Assembly (NCBI RefSeq): GCF_028335745.1
Contig: NZ_CP116477.1
Location: 4,337,384-4,401,383 of the forward strand
From: Pectobacterium sp. A5351
Lineage (GTDB): Bacteria > Pseudomonadota > Gammaproteobacteria > Enterobacterales > Enterobacteriaceae
Length of the DNA: 64,000 nt
Direction of reading: 5' to 3'
Every line of letters starts with the position of its first letter. Positions within the stretch are counted from its first letter, which is position 1. Shown here in pieces: positions 53,775 through 64,000 of this stretch. Position numbers and translations under genes: made by a program. Under the pieces are notes generated by a model. It made no database searches. It was not told the DNA's origin and saw only the letters and a list, made by a program, of their open reading frames with translations.

Positions 53775-54430
53775 ATCGTTTCTTAGGATTATGTGGTCTG
53801 GTTTTTGCGCTGGTGCTGACCGGTTGTGCTAAACCCGTTCCCTATGACTACACGGCATTTAAGCAGAGTAAACCGAAGTCTATTCTGGTATTGCCGCCGG
53901 TTAACCATTCGCCGGATGTGAAAGCGAGCTATAGCCTGCTTTCACAAGTAACCTATCCGCTGGCGGAATCCGGTTATTACGTCTTGCCTGTCGCTGTCGT
54001 AGACGAAACGTTCAAACAGAATGGTCTGTCGACTGCGGCGGATATTCATGCGCTGAGTACGGCAAAACTGCACCAAATCTTTGGTGCTGATGCTGCGTTG
54101 TATTTGGACGTGAAAGAGTACGGTACTTCATACATCGTAATTAGTAGCGAAACCCGCGTTTCTGCGGATGCGCGCCTGGTTGATCTACGTACCGGCAAAT
54201 TGCTGTGGAGTGGGAGTGCAACAGCCTCCAGCAACGAGCAGCAATCAAATTCTAACGGCGGCATCATCGGTGCTTTGGTGCAGGCAGCCGTGAGCCAAAT
54301 TGCGGACACGATCTCTGACAAAGGCCATGATGTTGCTGGTGTGACTAGCTCGCGTCTGCTGGCGGCGGGTCATCCACGCGGTATGCTGTATGGGCCTCGC
54401 TCATTGCAATACGGTAAAGAAACGTACTGA
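53771..54430 (+). CDS. DUF799 (GNA1162-like) lipoprotein
   Basis: Lipoprotein of 219 residues, lipobox LTGC (cysteine 19). The core (PKSILVLPPVNHSPDVKA, YPLAESGYYVLPVAVVDETF, FGADAALYLDVKEYG) matches the DUF799 family, whose meningococcal member GNA1162 is a surface antigen with a TolB-like N-terminal fold. Third gene of the CsgG-DUF4810-DUF799 operon; the three probably form one envelope complex. This is inference from the conserved trio. Confidence 0.83.
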   Translation: MNRFLGLCGLVFALVLTGCAKPVPYDYTAFKQSKPKSILVLPPVNHSPDVKASYSLLSQVTYPLAESGYYVLPVAVVDETFKQNGLSTAADIHALSTAKLHQIFGADAALYLDVKEYGTSYIVISSETRVSADARLVDLRTGKLLWSGSATASSNEQQSNSNGGIIGALVQAAVSQIADTISDKGHDVAGVTSSRLLAAGHPRGMLYGPRSLQYGKETY

Positions 54431-54491
54431 TCCGTTATGTAGTAGGTTGCTAAATCGACATTACCAACGCCGTTTTCGTCATTGAACGATG

Positions 54492-54600
54492 CTGTTCACT
54501 TAAGCGTGGATTTAGGGGGGAAACACGGTGATGAGGTTCCCGCAGGGATACCTTACACCGTGCTAGCCCCCGGTATCTCGATTCTTAAACGATCGGCATG
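54492..54600 (+). repeat. Structured intergenic repeat, copy 5
   Basis: The clearest copy. TGTTCACTTAAGCGTGGATT is followed by the core, in which CACGGTG (54524-54530) pairs with CACCGTG (54556-54562), GAGGT with ACCTT and TCCC with GGGA. The tail is CCCCGGTATCTCGATTCTTA and AACGATCGGCATGAG. The outer flanks also carry an imperfect inverted repeat, AACGCCGTT near 54469 and AACGGCGTT near 54614, the latter running into TTTTT. It lies between the convergent DUF799 gene and smvA. Confidence 0.82.
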
Positions 54601-54651
54601 AGTTCGCCATTGAACGGCGTTTTTTATCGTCTAACCTATGAGCCGGTGGTG

Positions 54652-56154
54652 CTATACATCATTGGCCTGATTACGATGTTGTTTATTATGGCGCGTTGTC
54701 CAGACGAAGGCTGAGGCCAACAGTAGGATCAACGTTGCTGCTGTCAGCACGGTAGAAAATCCGGAATCAAAGGCGGAATGTGCCTGTGCGGTAAGAATGC
54801 GCTGCATATTTTCCGGTAAGGATTCGGCAAAAATTAAGGCCTCATCCAGGCTGTCATACGCGGTGTCCGGTGCGGTAAACCCAGCAGGCAGCATAAACGT
54901 CGCAGAATAAGCGAAAGACAGCAAACTGCCCATCAGCGTCACGCCCGTCGCGCCCCCTAATTCATAGGACACCTCTTCGATTGAGGCCGCCATCCCTGCT
55001 TTTGACGCTGGAGCAACCTGCATAATGGTGCTCGATGCGGCCGTCATGGTCGAGCCTACGCCAGCACCAATCACCATCAGGCTGATGACTTGTACGATGA
55101 TGGGGGCATTGTGGAGCAGCAGATAGCTTCCCATACCAAGCCCGGAAACCAGTAGGCCTGCGGATAACATTGTCCCGCTATTTACATGCGGCAGCATTCT
55201 TCCGGTTAGCGGACCGGAGATAAAGGACGCCAATGACAGAGGCAAAATAAACAGCCCAGCCTGTAGCGGAGACAGCCCGACCACAAGCTGTAGTCGCTGG
55301 GTGAAAGCCAGCTCCATTCCGATTAATGCGGCCGCTGCTACGATAGCCGCGGCTACGGCTGCGCTGAAAGGTCGCAGGCGGAAGAGAGAGAAATCGACCA
55401 GAGGATGCTTGCTGTTACGCTGACGCCGAACAAACAGAGTAATAAACGCCATGCCGATCAGCAGCGCGATTAGCGTATCTTCATAAGACGGCACCCGCTT
55501 GCCCAACTCTTTTATGGCATAGGTTATACCAATCAAACCCACCATAATTAATAGAGAACCGATGAAATCCCAGCGGTGTGAAGCATTACCCGGTCGGTGG
55601 GGAATAACGGTGATTCCCATGATGAGCGCAAGCAGAACGACCGGTACGTTGATGAGGAAAACCGAGCCCCACCAGAAGTATTCAAGCAGTATCCCACCCA
55701 TAACGGGGCCAAATGCCGCGCCTCCGGAGGCTACCGCCGCCCAGATACCAATCGCCAGTGCGCGTTCCCGTTCATCAGAAAAGGTCAGTCGAATAATCGA
55801 GAGCGTGGCGGGCATCATCATCGCCGCGCCAACCGCCAGCAAAGCACGAGCGGCGATGAGCATATGGGGAGTGGGCGAATAAGCCGCGAACAATGACGCG
55901 GTGCCGAACACAACCAGCCCGGAAATAAATAACGGTTTATGGCCCAGCTTATCGCCCAACGTGCCCATTCCCAGCAGCAAACCGGAGGCAACCAACGCGT
56001 AGATGTTCACGATCCACAGCTTGTCCGATGCCGTGGCATGCAAGCCGTGAGTCAGTGTCGGGAGTGCGGTGTACAGTACCGTCATGTCGATAACAATCAG
56101 GAACAGTGCACTGGAAACAATGGCCAGAATCAGCCACTTTTTTGGTGATGGCAT
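54652..56154 (-). CDS. smvA: DHA2-family drug exporter (SmvA-like)
   Basis: Proton-driven multidrug efflux pump of the major facilitator superfamily with fourteen membrane segments. The N-terminal motif DMTVLYTALPTL and loop LGDKLGHKPLF (motif A) match SmvA, the methyl viologen and cationic biocide exporter. I prefer the ATG at 56154 (500 residues, MPSPKKWL) to 56181. It lies 82 bp after the HxlR regulator gene on the same strand and may be co-transcribed with it. The exact substrate range is inferred. Confidence 0.82.
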   Translation of the reverse strand: MPSPKKWLILAIVSSALFLIVIDMTVLYTALPTLTHGLHATASDKLWIVNIYALVASGLLLGMGTLGDKLGHKPLFISGLVVFGTASLFAAYSPTPHMLIAARALLAVGAAMMMPATLSIIRLTFSDERERALAIGIWAAVASGGAAFGPVMGGILLEYFWWGSVFLINVPVVLLALIMGITVIPHRPGNASHRWDFIGSLLIMVGLIGITYAIKELGKRVPSYEDTLIALLIGMAFITLFVRRQRNSKHPLVDFSLFRLRPFSAAVAAAIVAAAALIGMELAFTQRLQLVVGLSPLQAGLFILPLSLASFISGPLTGRMLPHVNSGTMLSAGLLVSGLGMGSYLLLHNAPIIVQVISLMVIGAGVGSTMTAASSTIMQVAPASKAGMAASIEEVSYELGGATGVTLMGSLLSFAYSATFMLPAGFTAPDTAYDSLDEALIFAESLPENMQRILTAQAHSAFDSGFSTVLTAATLILLLASAFVWTTRHNKQHRNQANDV

Positions 56155-56236
56155 AACAGGATCTCTGCCTCGATCTTTCATTTTTAATCATGAATATACT
56201 GTCAGCTTATTTGGTACATTGCTTGATGTTTTGTTG

Positions 56237-56626
56237 CTAATCTGACCGCTGTGTAGCCATAATCTCGTCCAGATTCTCTTCAACCCAGATTGCTAACGCT
56301 TTCACCCGTTTGCTGACCTCTTCGCCTAATGGCGTCAGGCTGTACTCAACATGTGGCGGAACAACCGGATAGGCGGTTCGCAGGACAAAACCATCACGCT
56401 CCAGCCATTGCAGGGTCTGTGCCAGCATGCGTTCACTTACTCCCCCAATCCGTCTACGCAACTGACTGAAGCGATGTGTATCATCAAGTAATGCGATTAG
56501 AATCAGTACACCCCAGCGACTAGTAACGTGGTTAAGTATCTGGCGTGACGGACATTTTTCAGCAAAGACATCACCGGATGACAGAATAGGCGGCAATAAA
56601 TCTGCGGGTGTTTTGGATTGCTTCAC
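56237..56626 (-). CDS. ytfH: HxlR-family regulator (YtfH/QorR-like)
   Basis: Winged-helix repressor of 129 residues; the HxlR core is CPSRQILNHVTSRWGVLILIAL, FSQLRRRIGGVSERMLAQTLQWLERDGFV and the wing YSLTPLGEEV. The cysteine (residue 25, in EKCPSR) is the position used for redox or electrophile sensing in QorR-type members. It is divergent from qorB, as ytfH is from ytfG in E. coli, and probably represses it. Confidence 0.87.
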   Translation of the reverse strand: MKQSKTPADLLPPILSSGDVFAEKCPSRQILNHVTSRWGVLILIALLDDTHRFSQLRRRIGGVSERMLAQTLQWLERDGFVLRTAYPVVPPHVEYSLTPLGEEVSKRVKALAIWVEENLDEIMATQRSD

Positions 56627-56628
56627 TA

Positions 56629-56660
56629 TACTTACCTTTATGTATGTACTTACTTAAAGT
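56629..56660. promoter_or_regulatory. Candidate HxlR operator between ytfH and qorB
   Basis: The divergent gap contains the repeated string ACTTAC (in ACTTACCTTTATG and GTACTTACTT) around a GTATGTAC palindrome, just upstream of the ytfH start. Such short inverted GTA..TAC repeats are typical HxlR targets. Confidence 0.45.
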
Positions 56661-56726
56661 TAGCTTTGTCGATAGTATGCCAGCCAGTTCTTGTTAACAA
56701 AAGACAGTCAATAAAAGGAGCTTGAG

Positions 56727-57578
56727 ATGATTGCTGTTACTGGTGCATCTGGCCAACTGGGCCGTTTGGTTATCAAACAACTGTTAGAGAAGGTTCCGGC
56801 GAACGACATCGTGGCGCTGGTGCGTGATGTGAATAAAGTTGCCGATCTATCTGTAAAAGGCGTGCAGGTGAAAGTGGCGGATTACAATCAGCCAGAAGCG
56901 CTGGCGTCCGCCTTGCAAGGTGTGGATAAAGTGCTGCTGATCTCTTCAAGTGAGGTTGGCCAGCGTGCGGCGCAACACCGCAACGTCATTGAAGCCGCGG
57001 TGAAAGCCGGCGTGAAACTGGTTGCGTACACTAGCCTGCTGTACGCGGATAAGTCCCCTCTGGCGCTGGCGGAAGAACACCGTCAAACGGAGGCCTTGCT
57101 GAAGGACTCTGGTTTACCGCATGTCCTGCTGCGCAACGGCTGGTATACCGAAAACTATGCGGCCAGCATCCCTGCGGCGCTGGAACACGGTGTGTTTATC
57201 GGTAGCGCGGGCGAAGGCAAAATTACGTCTGCAACCCGTGAAGACTTCGCCGCCGCTGCGGTCGCGGTGCTGACGCAGGAAGGGCAGGCTGGCAAGGTTT
57301 ACGAACTGGCTGGTGATGAACCTTATACGCTGGCGGAACTGGCTGCTGAAATTAGCAAACAGTCGGGTAAATCTATCGGTTATCAAAACCTGTCTGAAGC
57401 GGAGTTCACCGCTGCACTGGTTTCCGCTGGGCTTCCCGATGTTTTCGCGCAGATTATTGCGGATTCCGACGTCGGTGCGTCCAAAGGCGGGCTGTTCGAT
57501 GGCGGTAAGCAACTGAGCCGTCTGATTGGTCGCCCAACGACGCCGCTGTCAGCCGTCGTGAAAGCAACGCTGAAGTAA
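56727..57578 (+). CDS. qorB: NAD(P)H:quinone oxidoreductase QorB (YtfG-like)
   Basis: NmrA-like atypical short-chain dehydrogenase that reduces quinones with NADPH, 283 residues. The nucleotide-binding loop TGASGQLGRLV is at residues 5-15; LISSSEVGQRAAQHRNVIEAA and the C-terminal FADGG-type end are as in E. coli QorB. A strong perfect stem follows the gene. Confidence 0.92.
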   Translation: MIAVTGASGQLGRLVIKQLLEKVPANDIVALVRDVNKVADLSVKGVQVKVADYNQPEALASALQGVDKVLLISSSEVGQRAAQHRNVIEAAVKAGVKLVAYTSLLYADKSPLALAEEHRQTEALLKDSGLPHVLLRNGWYTENYAASIPAALEHGVFIGSAGEGKITSATREDFAAAAVAVLTQEGQAGKVYELAGDEPYTLAELAAEISKQSGKSIGYQNLSEAEFTAALVSAGLPDVFAQIIADSDVGASKGGLFDGGKQLSRLIGRPTTPLSAVVKATLK

Positions 57579-57585
57579 GTGCACG

Positions 57586-57613
57586 ATAGGCTCAGCATTC
57601 ATGCTGAGCCTAT
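57586..57613 (+). terminator. Perfect hairpin downstream of qorB
   Basis: ATAGGCTCAGCAT and ATGCTGAGCCTAT form a 13 bp perfect stem with a 2-base loop, 8 bp after the qorB stop and before the convergent acyltransferase gene. The downstream T tract is poor (TGCATTGCCTT), so it is a bidirectional terminator or message stabiliser. Confidence 0.7.
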
Positions 57614-57662
57614 TGCATTGCCTTGTCAGAACAGACCTATCCTTAGTCACATCTTTTATTTA

Positions 57663-58874
57663 TCAAGATGTTGGGGTGCTTTCTTGCACGTGATTACTCA
57701 CACTTTGTTTCTTTTTGGCCGTCAGTAAATTGCCTACAGGCTGCTCGATGAATTGATAAAGCAACCAGCCGGCGATAAGACTAACCGCTCCAGCGGCAAT
57801 GATCAGCAGCGCGGCGTCTGCCACACCGTATTGATTGCCATCAGTCCATTCATTCAGCAAGCGAAGCACTAAGAAATGGATCAGATAAAAGCAGAAAGAA
57901 ATGCTTCCTAACCATTGCATTGGTTTCGCATGTAAAAATGAACGTTTCCCTTGTAGATCGCTCGCCGCGAGTGAGCCTATCAGTAATACCAGCGGAATAA
58001 GAGTCACCAAATTGAAACTCAGCAGGAAAGGCATAAAAAGATCAATGCAATAGGTCAGCGCAGTTAATATTACGCTTGTCGTTACTGAAACGGAGATCCA
58101 TTTTCCTTCCTGAATAATACGTGACAGTAACATACCAATAGTGAATTCAAAAACGCGTGTTGGTGGAAAAGTATAGGCAAACCACCATTGAATTTCGCCC
58201 ACTTCAAAAGGCCAACCTTCGATCAGTGGAACGGTGGGTAATAACGTATAAATTGCGCCATAAACGCCAATTAAGGCGGCGTAGCATAATAATACGGACA
58301 CCCATAAAGACTCCGTCGGTATTTTCTTGACGACCTTGAGCAGGAAAGGGTAAACAATATAAAGGAAAACAATCACGGAGAGAAACCAACTAGGGACGTT
58401 GCCACCAATATAGATATCGCCCTGTGGTATCCATGTCTGTATCAATAATAAATTGGGTAACCAGACATCAACACGTCCAACACTTATTATTCCAGTAAAA
58501 ACAAGTAGGATGATAATTAACATGCTTACAGGGTATATCTTTGCGAATCGTTTCTTATAAAATTGAAGCGGGCTGCGAACGGATGGCGATGACCAATTCA
58601 TGACAAAGCCGCTCAGAATAAAGAAAAACGATACGCTTACCCATCCCGCCTTACTCAAGACAAAAGAGTAGGCTTCACCGATAGATTCATCCGAGAACAG
58701 GTTTAGCATATTCCCGATCGATGTGTGAAAGAGATACACAAGAAGGGCTGCAATAATACGAGTACCATTCAGAGACGGTAGGTTAGGGAGATAACCTTTT
58801 TCCGTTCTCTTTATTACAAGATTACTTTGATAATAATTTGAACTGTCATCTTTTACAATGAGGTTATTGTTCAT
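57663..58874 (-). CDS. Acyltransferase family 3 membrane protein
   Basis: Integral membrane acyltransferase (OafA/YrhL-type family), 403 residues and about ten membrane segments. The N-terminal catalytic region has LNGTRIIAALLVYLFHTSIGN with the active-site histidine, followed by FFILSGFVMNW and FYKKRFAKIYPVSML, the conserved RxxRxxP-like block. Such enzymes add acetyl or succinyl groups to surface polysaccharides; the target here is unknown. The ATG at 58874 with AGGTGA upstream is preferred to a GTG at 58886. The gene and its 5' flank are more AT-rich than neighbours, suggesting transfer. Confidence 0.87.
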   Translation of the reverse strand: MNNNLIVKDDSSNYYQSNLVIKRTEKGYLPNLPSLNGTRIIAALLVYLFHTSIGNMLNLFSDESIGEAYSFVLSKAGWVSVSFFFILSGFVMNWSSPSVRSPLQFYKKRFAKIYPVSMLIIILLVFTGIISVGRVDVWLPNLLLIQTWIPQGDIYIGGNVPSWFLSVIVFLYIVYPFLLKVVKKIPTESLWVSVLLCYAALIGVYGAIYTLLPTVPLIEGWPFEVGEIQWWFAYTFPPTRVFEFTIGMLLSRIIQEGKWISVSVTTSVILTALTYCIDLFMPFLLSFNLVTLIPLVLLIGSLAASDLQGKRSFLHAKPMQWLGSISFCFYLIHFLVLRLLNEWTDGNQYGVADAALLIIAAGAVSLIAGWLLYQFIEQPVGNLLTAKKKQSVSNHVQESTPTS

Positions 58875-59178
58875 TTCTCTTATCACCTATTTAAGCGTTA
58901 TGCGAAAAATAAGACAAGATGCCTATCATTAAAAAATGCATAAATAGCACTCTATATAATAAAATCGTGTTTCTTTATAAGAAAAATAAATGGCAGGGAT
59001 AAATAATTATCCTGCAAGGTAAAAATTGGGTTTCAATTTATTAATACCACAATAACTTTTGGTTCACAAAATAGTTTTTTTAATTTTTCATTTTATTATC
59101 TTTTATCTATTCGTTTTATAATGAATTTTATTCATCTCTAACGGATTATATCTGTGAATAATTGGTGAAAGGAAAATA
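58875..59178. other. AT-rich non-coding region upstream of the acyltransferase gene
   Basis: About 300 bp of very AT-rich sequence, holding the acyltransferase promoter. I see no gene or repeat in it. Confidence 0.4.
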
Positions 59179-59301
59179 GTGGCGGGGACGATTAATTTGA
59201 ATAGAAATTGGTTTGCTGGTGAGGGAATTATGCAAGAATTATCAGAGAGTTCTGCCATATTTGAACGTCATCAACCTGATAAGAAAAGTGGGGTCTGTTG
59301 A
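59179..59301 (+). CDS. Possible 40-residue hypothetical protein
   Basis: A GTG-started frame with an AAAGGAAAA ribosome site encodes 40 residues ending in QPDKKSGVC. An internal ATG at 59230, behind GAGGGAATT, would give a 23-residue form. It lies alone between the AT-rich region and mnmE. I recognise no family; it could be chance. Confidence 0.25.
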   Translation: MAGTINLNRNWFAGEGIMQELSESSAIFERHQPDKKSGVC

Positions 59302-59457
59302 GATGTGTCCTGCTTATTCCTTTTTCTGTCCACTAAACCGCAAAAATGGTGCCGCCCCACACTGGCTATTTGCCTGCTCCTTTCCGTGATGTGACTCCGG
59401 GTGGGCGGCAGGCGAAAGCTGGGCGGCTAACTTCTGGGCTGAATTCCGTTTACTCCC

Positions 59458-60822
59458 TTATTTCCCAATACAGAAGCTCGAAAAGATACGGCCTAACAGA
59501 TCGTCAGAGGTGAATTCACCCGTGATTTCACTCAAAGCCTGCTGTGCCAGCCGCAGTTCTTCCGCCAGCAGTTCGCCTGCGTAGGCGCTCACCAGCTGCT
59601 CTTTCCCTTGAATCAGGTGCTGTGCTGCCAGTTCCAGTGCTTGCAGGTGGCGACGTCGCGCCAGGAAACCGCCTTCGGTATTGCTGGTGAATCCCATGCT
59701 TTGCTTGAGGTGGTCACGCAGTGTGTCCACACCTTCACCCGTGCGGGCGGAAAGGCGAATAAGTGAGTGAGTGTTCACATCCTCGATACCAAGCGTTTCA
59801 CCAGTAACGTCAGCCTTATTGCGCACTACCGTAATTGGCAACGTTTTTGGCAGGCGAGCCATAAATTCGGGCCAGATCTGCTCAGGTTCAGTCGCCTGCG
59901 TGGTGGTGCCATCTACCATGAACAGCACGCGATCGGCCTGCTCGATTTCCTGCCAGGCACGCTCAATACCAATGCGTTCGACTTCGTCGCTGGCATCGCG
60001 CAACCCTGCGGTATCAATAATATGCAGCGGCATGCCGTCGATGTGGATATGCTCACGCAATACGTCGCGTGTGGTTCCCGCGATATCCGTCACAATGGCG
60101 GCTTCACGGCCCGCTAACGCATTGAGCAAACTGGATTTTCCGGCATTAGGACGACCTGCAATCACGACCTTCATTCCTTCACGCAGCAGGCTACCCTGAT
60201 GGGCTTCGGCTCGGACGGCATCCAGATCGGCCATTACGCCATTGAGCTGTGCTTCAATTTTACCGTCGGAGAGAAAATCGATCTCTTCATCCGGGAAGTC
60301 GATGGCAGCCTCGACGTAGATTCGCAGGTGAGTAAGTGCTTCCACCAACTGATTTATACGGGTGGAGAATACGCCTTGTAGGGAGTTCAGCGCTGAGCGA
60401 GCGGCCTGTTCCGAGCTGGCATCAATCAGATCGGCAATAGCTTCCGCCTGTGCGAGATCGAGTTTGTCGTTGAGGAAGGCGCGTTCCGAGAATTCACCGG
60501 GGCGTGCAATGCGCACGTTGGTCAGTGTCAGAATACGTTTCAGGAGCAAATCAAGAATGACCGGACCACCATGTCCTTGAAGCTCCAACACATCTTCACC
60601 GGTAAAAGAGTTCGGGCCGGGAAACCAGAGAGCGATACCCTGATCGAGCGTGGTGCCGTTGGCATCGCGGAACGGCAGATAATCGGCGTGACGCGGTTTA
60701 GGGAGCTTACCCAGAACGGCCTGTGCCACCTCGGCGGCGGCCCGTCCTGACACGCGTAAAATACCCACGCCTCCGCGTCCCGGTGGCGTGGCTTGGGCGA
60801 CGATGGTGTCGGTATTGCTCAT
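59458..60822 (-). CDS. mnmE: tRNA modification GTPase MnmE (TrmE)
   Basis: GTPase partner of MnmG in modifying wobble uridine 34 of tRNAs. The N-terminal folate-binding domain starts [23 protein letters not shown], the G domain has [14 protein letters not shown] (about residue 222), DIAGTTRD and DTAGLRD, and the essential C-terminal CIGK is intact. Length is 454 residues. It is the last gene of the rpmH-rnpA-yidD-yidC cluster but is separated from yidC by a terminator. mnmG is at 8.3-10.2 kb. Confidence 0.97.
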   Translation of the reverse strand: MSNTDTIVAQATPPGRGGVGILRVSGRAAAEVAQAVLGKLPKPRHADYLPFRDANGTTLDQGIALWFPGPNSFTGEDVLELQGHGGPVILDLLLKRILTLTNVRIARPGEFSERAFLNDKLDLAQAEAIADLIDASSEQAARSALNSLQGVFSTRINQLVEALTHLRIYVEAAIDFPDEEIDFLSDGKIEAQLNGVMADLDAVRAEAHQGSLLREGMKVVIAGRPNAGKSSLLNALAGREAAIVTDIAGTTRDVLREHIHIDGMPLHIIDTAGLRDASDEVERIGIERAWQEIEQADRVLFMVDGTTTQATEPEQIWPEFMARLPKTLPITVVRNKADVTGETLGIEDVNTHSLIRLSARTGEGVDTLRDHLKQSMGFTSNTEGGFLARRRHLQALELAAQHLIQGKEQLVSAYAGELLAEELRLAQQALSEITGEFTSDDLLGRIFSSFCIGK

Positions 60823-60889
60823 GATATTCTCTCTGCGTTGATGCCTGTCTGTCAGGCTATTTTACGTATCGTTAAGTGATAAAACAGCT

Positions 60890-60924
60890 TATAAAAAAAT
60901 AAGGCGGTCAATGACCGCCTTACG
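60890..60924 (-). terminator. Terminator downstream of yidC
   Basis: On the minus strand TAAGGCGGTCA and TGACCGCCTTA form a perfect stem followed by TTTTTTTA. It is a strong rho-independent terminator for the rpmH-yidC transcript, leaving mnmE to its own promoter or readthrough. Confidence 0.9.
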
Positions 60925-60951
60925 CTTTCTATCGGTTAGCCATCAACCGGA

Positions 60952-62586
60952 TTACTTTTTCTCGCGGCTATGCAAACCACGTTTTTCCAGACCGCGGTAG
61001 ATCAACTGCTGCTGGAGAATGGTAACCAGGTTACTCACGATGTAGTACATAACCAGACCTGATGGGAACCACAGGAAGAAGACCGTAAAGATGACCGGCA
61101 TGTAGGTCATGATCTTCTGCTGCATTGGGTCGGTCACGGTGGTTGGCGACATCTTCTGGATGAAGAACATCGTCACGCCCATCAGGATCGGCAGAATGTA
61201 GTACGGGTCTTGTGCAGACAGGTCATGAATCCACAGGGCGAACGGCGCATGACGCAGTTCAACGGAGCCCATCAGCATGTAATACAGTGCCAGGAAGATT
61301 GGCATCTGAATCAGCAGCGGGAAACAACCGCCCAGCGGGTTCACTTTCTCTGACTTGTACAGCGCCATCATTTCCTGACTCATGCGCTGTTTGTCATCAC
61401 CAATACGCTCACGCATCGCCTGCAATTTAGGTTGCAGTAAGCGCATTTTCGCCATTGAGGTGTATTGCGCTTTCGTCAGCGGATACATGATACCGCGCAC
61501 GATAAAGGTGATGGCAATGATGGAGAAGCCCCAGTTGCCGATAAAGCTATGCAGGAATTTCAGCAGCTTAAACAGTGGCTGAGAAATAAACCACAGCCAG
61601 CCGTAATCTACGGTCAGATCCAGATGCGGTGCGACAGCAGCCATTTTGTCCTGAATTTCCGGGCCGACCCACAGTGTCGCGTTCAGGTTCTGTTGGCTAC
61701 CTGCGGCAACCACAACCGGCGCGGCTTTGAAGCCAATCGCAGCCTGGCCGTTACCCAGTTTACTGGTATAGAACGTGTTAGCGCCTGCCGTTGTTGGAAT
61801 CCATGCCGTGGCGAAATACTGTTGCAGCATCGCTACCCAGCCACCGTTGGTGGTGATGTTCAGGTTTTCGTCCATGTCGCTAAAGCTGTACTTTTTGTAC
61901 TTGTCTTCGCTGGAAGAAAACGCTGCGCCACGATACGTGTGCAGGGCAAAGTTGCTGCTGCCGGTATCGCGGTGCTTAGGCAGATCGATGGACTGCTTTA
62001 ACTGGCCGAACAGCGTAAGTTCCAGAGGCTGAGCGCTGGTGTTGTTGACGCTATAGTCAACGTTCAGTGCATAGCCGCCACGTTTCAGAACAAACGTTTT
62101 GGTATAGGTTACGCCGTCAGCAGCGGTGTAGGTCAGCGGAATACGCAGTTCTTCCTGACCCTCTGCCAGCTCGAAGCTATCTTGCGTGGTGGTAAACAGC
62201 GGACGTGGGCCGTTAGCCGGGTTGTCCGGGCCGTTTTTGCCCGTTAAACCGCTCTGAGCCTGATACACAAACTCCGAGGTGGTTTCCAGCAGATGGAAAG
62301 GTTTATCTGAACCCAGTGTGTCCGGGTAAGCCAGCAGGTGCGCTTGCTCGACATCGCCGCCACGCGTGTTGATTGTCAGCGACAGTACGTCGGTTTTCAC
62401 CGTGATCAGCTTGCCTTGACCGCTGGCTGGTACGCCCTGGTTGTTAGCATCACCGGTCACTGCGTTCGTCGCCTGCTGTATGGCCTGCGTGGTGGTTGGC
62501 GGATTTTTATCCGTTTCCCAAGCCTGCCAAAGCATAAAGGTTACGAATAGCAGAGCGATGAGAAGAAGATTGCGTTGCGAATCCAT
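60952..62586 (-). CDS. yidC: Membrane protein insertase YidC
   Basis: Inserts and folds inner-membrane proteins, alone or with SecYEG; known clients include ATP synthase subunits a and c, encoded in this window. The 544-residue protein has an N-terminal membrane anchor ([17 protein letters not shown]), a large periplasmic domain (about residues 55-340) and five C-terminal membrane segments ([22 protein letters not shown] and following). Two bases separate it from yidD. Confidence 0.97.
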   Translation of the reverse strand: MDSQRNLLLIALLFVTFMLWQAWETDKNPPTTTQAIQQATNAVTGDANNQGVPASGQGKLITVKTDVLSLTINTRGGDVEQAHLLAYPDTLGSDKPFHLLETTSEFVYQAQSGLTGKNGPDNPANGPRPLFTTTQDSFELAEGQEELRIPLTYTAADGVTYTKTFVLKRGGYALNVDYSVNNTSAQPLELTLFGQLKQSIDLPKHRDTGSSNFALHTYRGAAFSSSEDKYKKYSFSDMDENLNITTNGGWVAMLQQYFATAWIPTTAGANTFYTSKLGNGQAAIGFKAAPVVVAAGSQQNLNATLWVGPEIQDKMAAVAPHLDLTVDYGWLWFISQPLFKLLKFLHSFIGNWGFSIIAITFIVRGIMYPLTKAQYTSMAKMRLLQPKLQAMRERIGDDKQRMSQEMMALYKSEKVNPLGGCFPLLIQMPIFLALYYMLMGSVELRHAPFALWIHDLSAQDPYYILPILMGVTMFFIQKMSPTTVTDPMQQKIMTYMPVIFTVFFLWFPSGLVMYYIVSNLVTILQQQLIYRGLEKRGLHSREKK

Positions 62587-62588
62587 CG

Positions 62589-62846
62589 TTAATGTTCTCT
62601 GTTATTGTCGGTTTTTGGCGGTACGGGATCATCACCACCAGGGTTCAAAGGATGGCATTTTAATACGCGTTTAAGCGTCAACCAACAGCCTTTTATCATG
62701 CCGAACCGGCGTATTGCTTCAATCCCGTATTGCGAGCACGTTGGCCGGAACCGGCAATGTGGTCCGAGTAACGGGCTGATAACGAGTTGATAACCGCGTA
62801 TCAACCCGATCAGGAGTCGGGAGCCAAACGACGGTGCCGACGCCAT
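62589..62846 (-). CDS. yidD: Membrane protein insertion factor YidD
   Basis: Small membrane-associated protein of 85 residues that aids YidC-dependent insertion. Family motifs are [31 protein letters not shown] (three conserved Cys) and [18 protein letters not shown]. It overlaps the end of rnpA by 37 bp, as is usual for this pair. Confidence 0.94.
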   Translation of the reverse strand: MASAPSFGSRLLIGLIRGYQLVISPLLGPHCRFRPTCSQYGIEAIRRFGMIKGCWLTLKRVLKCHPLNPGGDDPVPPKTDNNREH

Positions 62847-63169
62847 AGTTTTTCCAATGCTTCCGTCAGGGTGCGGTTATCCAGCTCAGACACCCCTTTT
62901 TTCACGAGCACGACAAAATCCATTGCAGGCAATGAATGTTGATGCAGGCGAAAGCTTTCGCGCGTCAGGCGTTTAATCCGATTGCGTTCATGAGCACGTT
63001 TGACATGCTTTTTGGCGACGGTAAGACCGATGCGGGGATGCCCCAGCGAGTTCAGGCGGCCGAGAATGGTGATTTGCGGCGTGCCAGCCCGTTGCGGTTG
63101 CTGGAAGACGAAAGTGAAATGACTGGGAGTTAACAAACGTAACTCCCTGGGAAATGCGAGCTTAACCAC
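62810..63169 (-). CDS. rnpA: Ribonuclease P protein component RnpA
   Basis: Protein subunit of RNase P, which matures the 5' ends of tRNAs. The basic 119-residue protein carries the RNR signature [17 protein letters not shown] and the preceding KKHVKRAH. It follows rpmH by 18 bp and overlaps yidD. Confidence 0.96.
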   Translation of the reverse strand: MVKLAFPRELRLLTPSHFTFVFQQPQRAGTPQITILGRLNSLGHPRIGLTVAKKHVKRAHERNRIKRLTRESFRLHQHSLPAMDFVVLVKKGVSELDNRTLTEALEKLWRRHRRLAPDS

Positions 63170-63187
63170 TCGGTGGGTTAGCTTTTA

Positions 63188-64000
<813 letters not shown>

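Overview
The window is chromosomal DNA from a soft-rot enterobacterium, most likely Pectobacterium. The evidence is enterobacterial gene order (kup-ravA-viaA-asnA-asnC-mioC-oriC-mnmG-rsmG-atp, glmU-glmS, pstSCAB-phoU, mnmE-yidC-yidD-rnpA-rpmH, then the ribosome binding site of dnaA at the right edge), protein sequences close to E. coli, and a family 9 pectate lyase gene with a KdgR-type operator. The species is inferred from memory of these families; no database was searched.

Layout. 1-7.4 kb: end of a QseC-like kinase, potassium transporter Kup, the RavA-ViaA chaperone pair, and asparagine synthetase A with its regulator AsnC. 7.4-10.9 kb: mioC, the replication origin oriC (DnaA boxes, an AT-rich unwinding region, ten GATC sites), mnmG and rsmG. 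11.2-18.5 kb: the complete nine-gene atpIBEFHAGDC operon. 18.5-22.5 kb: an insertion between atpC and glmU, made of an intact IS4 element, a cluster of hairpins and the pectate lyase gene. 22.8-26.2 kb: glmU and glmS.

26.2-33.7 kb is the main accessory region. A four-gene Wadjet (JetABCD) anti-plasmid defence operon lies downstream of glmS. A sequence resembling a Tn7 end starts exactly 25 bp after the glmS stop codon, the classical attTn7 insertion position, and an IS3-family remnant lies beside it. No tns genes and no second end are visible.

33.8-38.6 kb: a Pho-box-controlled pstSCAB-phoU phosphate operon. 38.8-46.3 kb: a molybdate/tungstate-type ABC transporter preceded by a ModE-like palindrome, sutR-ydcO, a VirK/YbjX-like gene and an amino-acid ABC transporter. 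Both transporters lack an ATPase gene here. 46.4-54.4 kb: yieH, adeP, yieE, a HydN-like/AegA iron-sulfur oxidoreductase pair and a three-lipoprotein CsgG-type operon. 54.6-59.3 kb: an SmvA-like exporter, an HxlR regulator, qorB and an acyltransferase. 59.4-64 kb: mnmE, yidC, yidD, rnpA, rpmH and the dnaA leader.

Five copies of a roughly 75-110 bp intergenic repeat share one orientation. Each can fold into a long hairpin, and paired base changes between copies preserve its outer stem. No tRNA, rRNA, CRISPR array or prophage was recognised.
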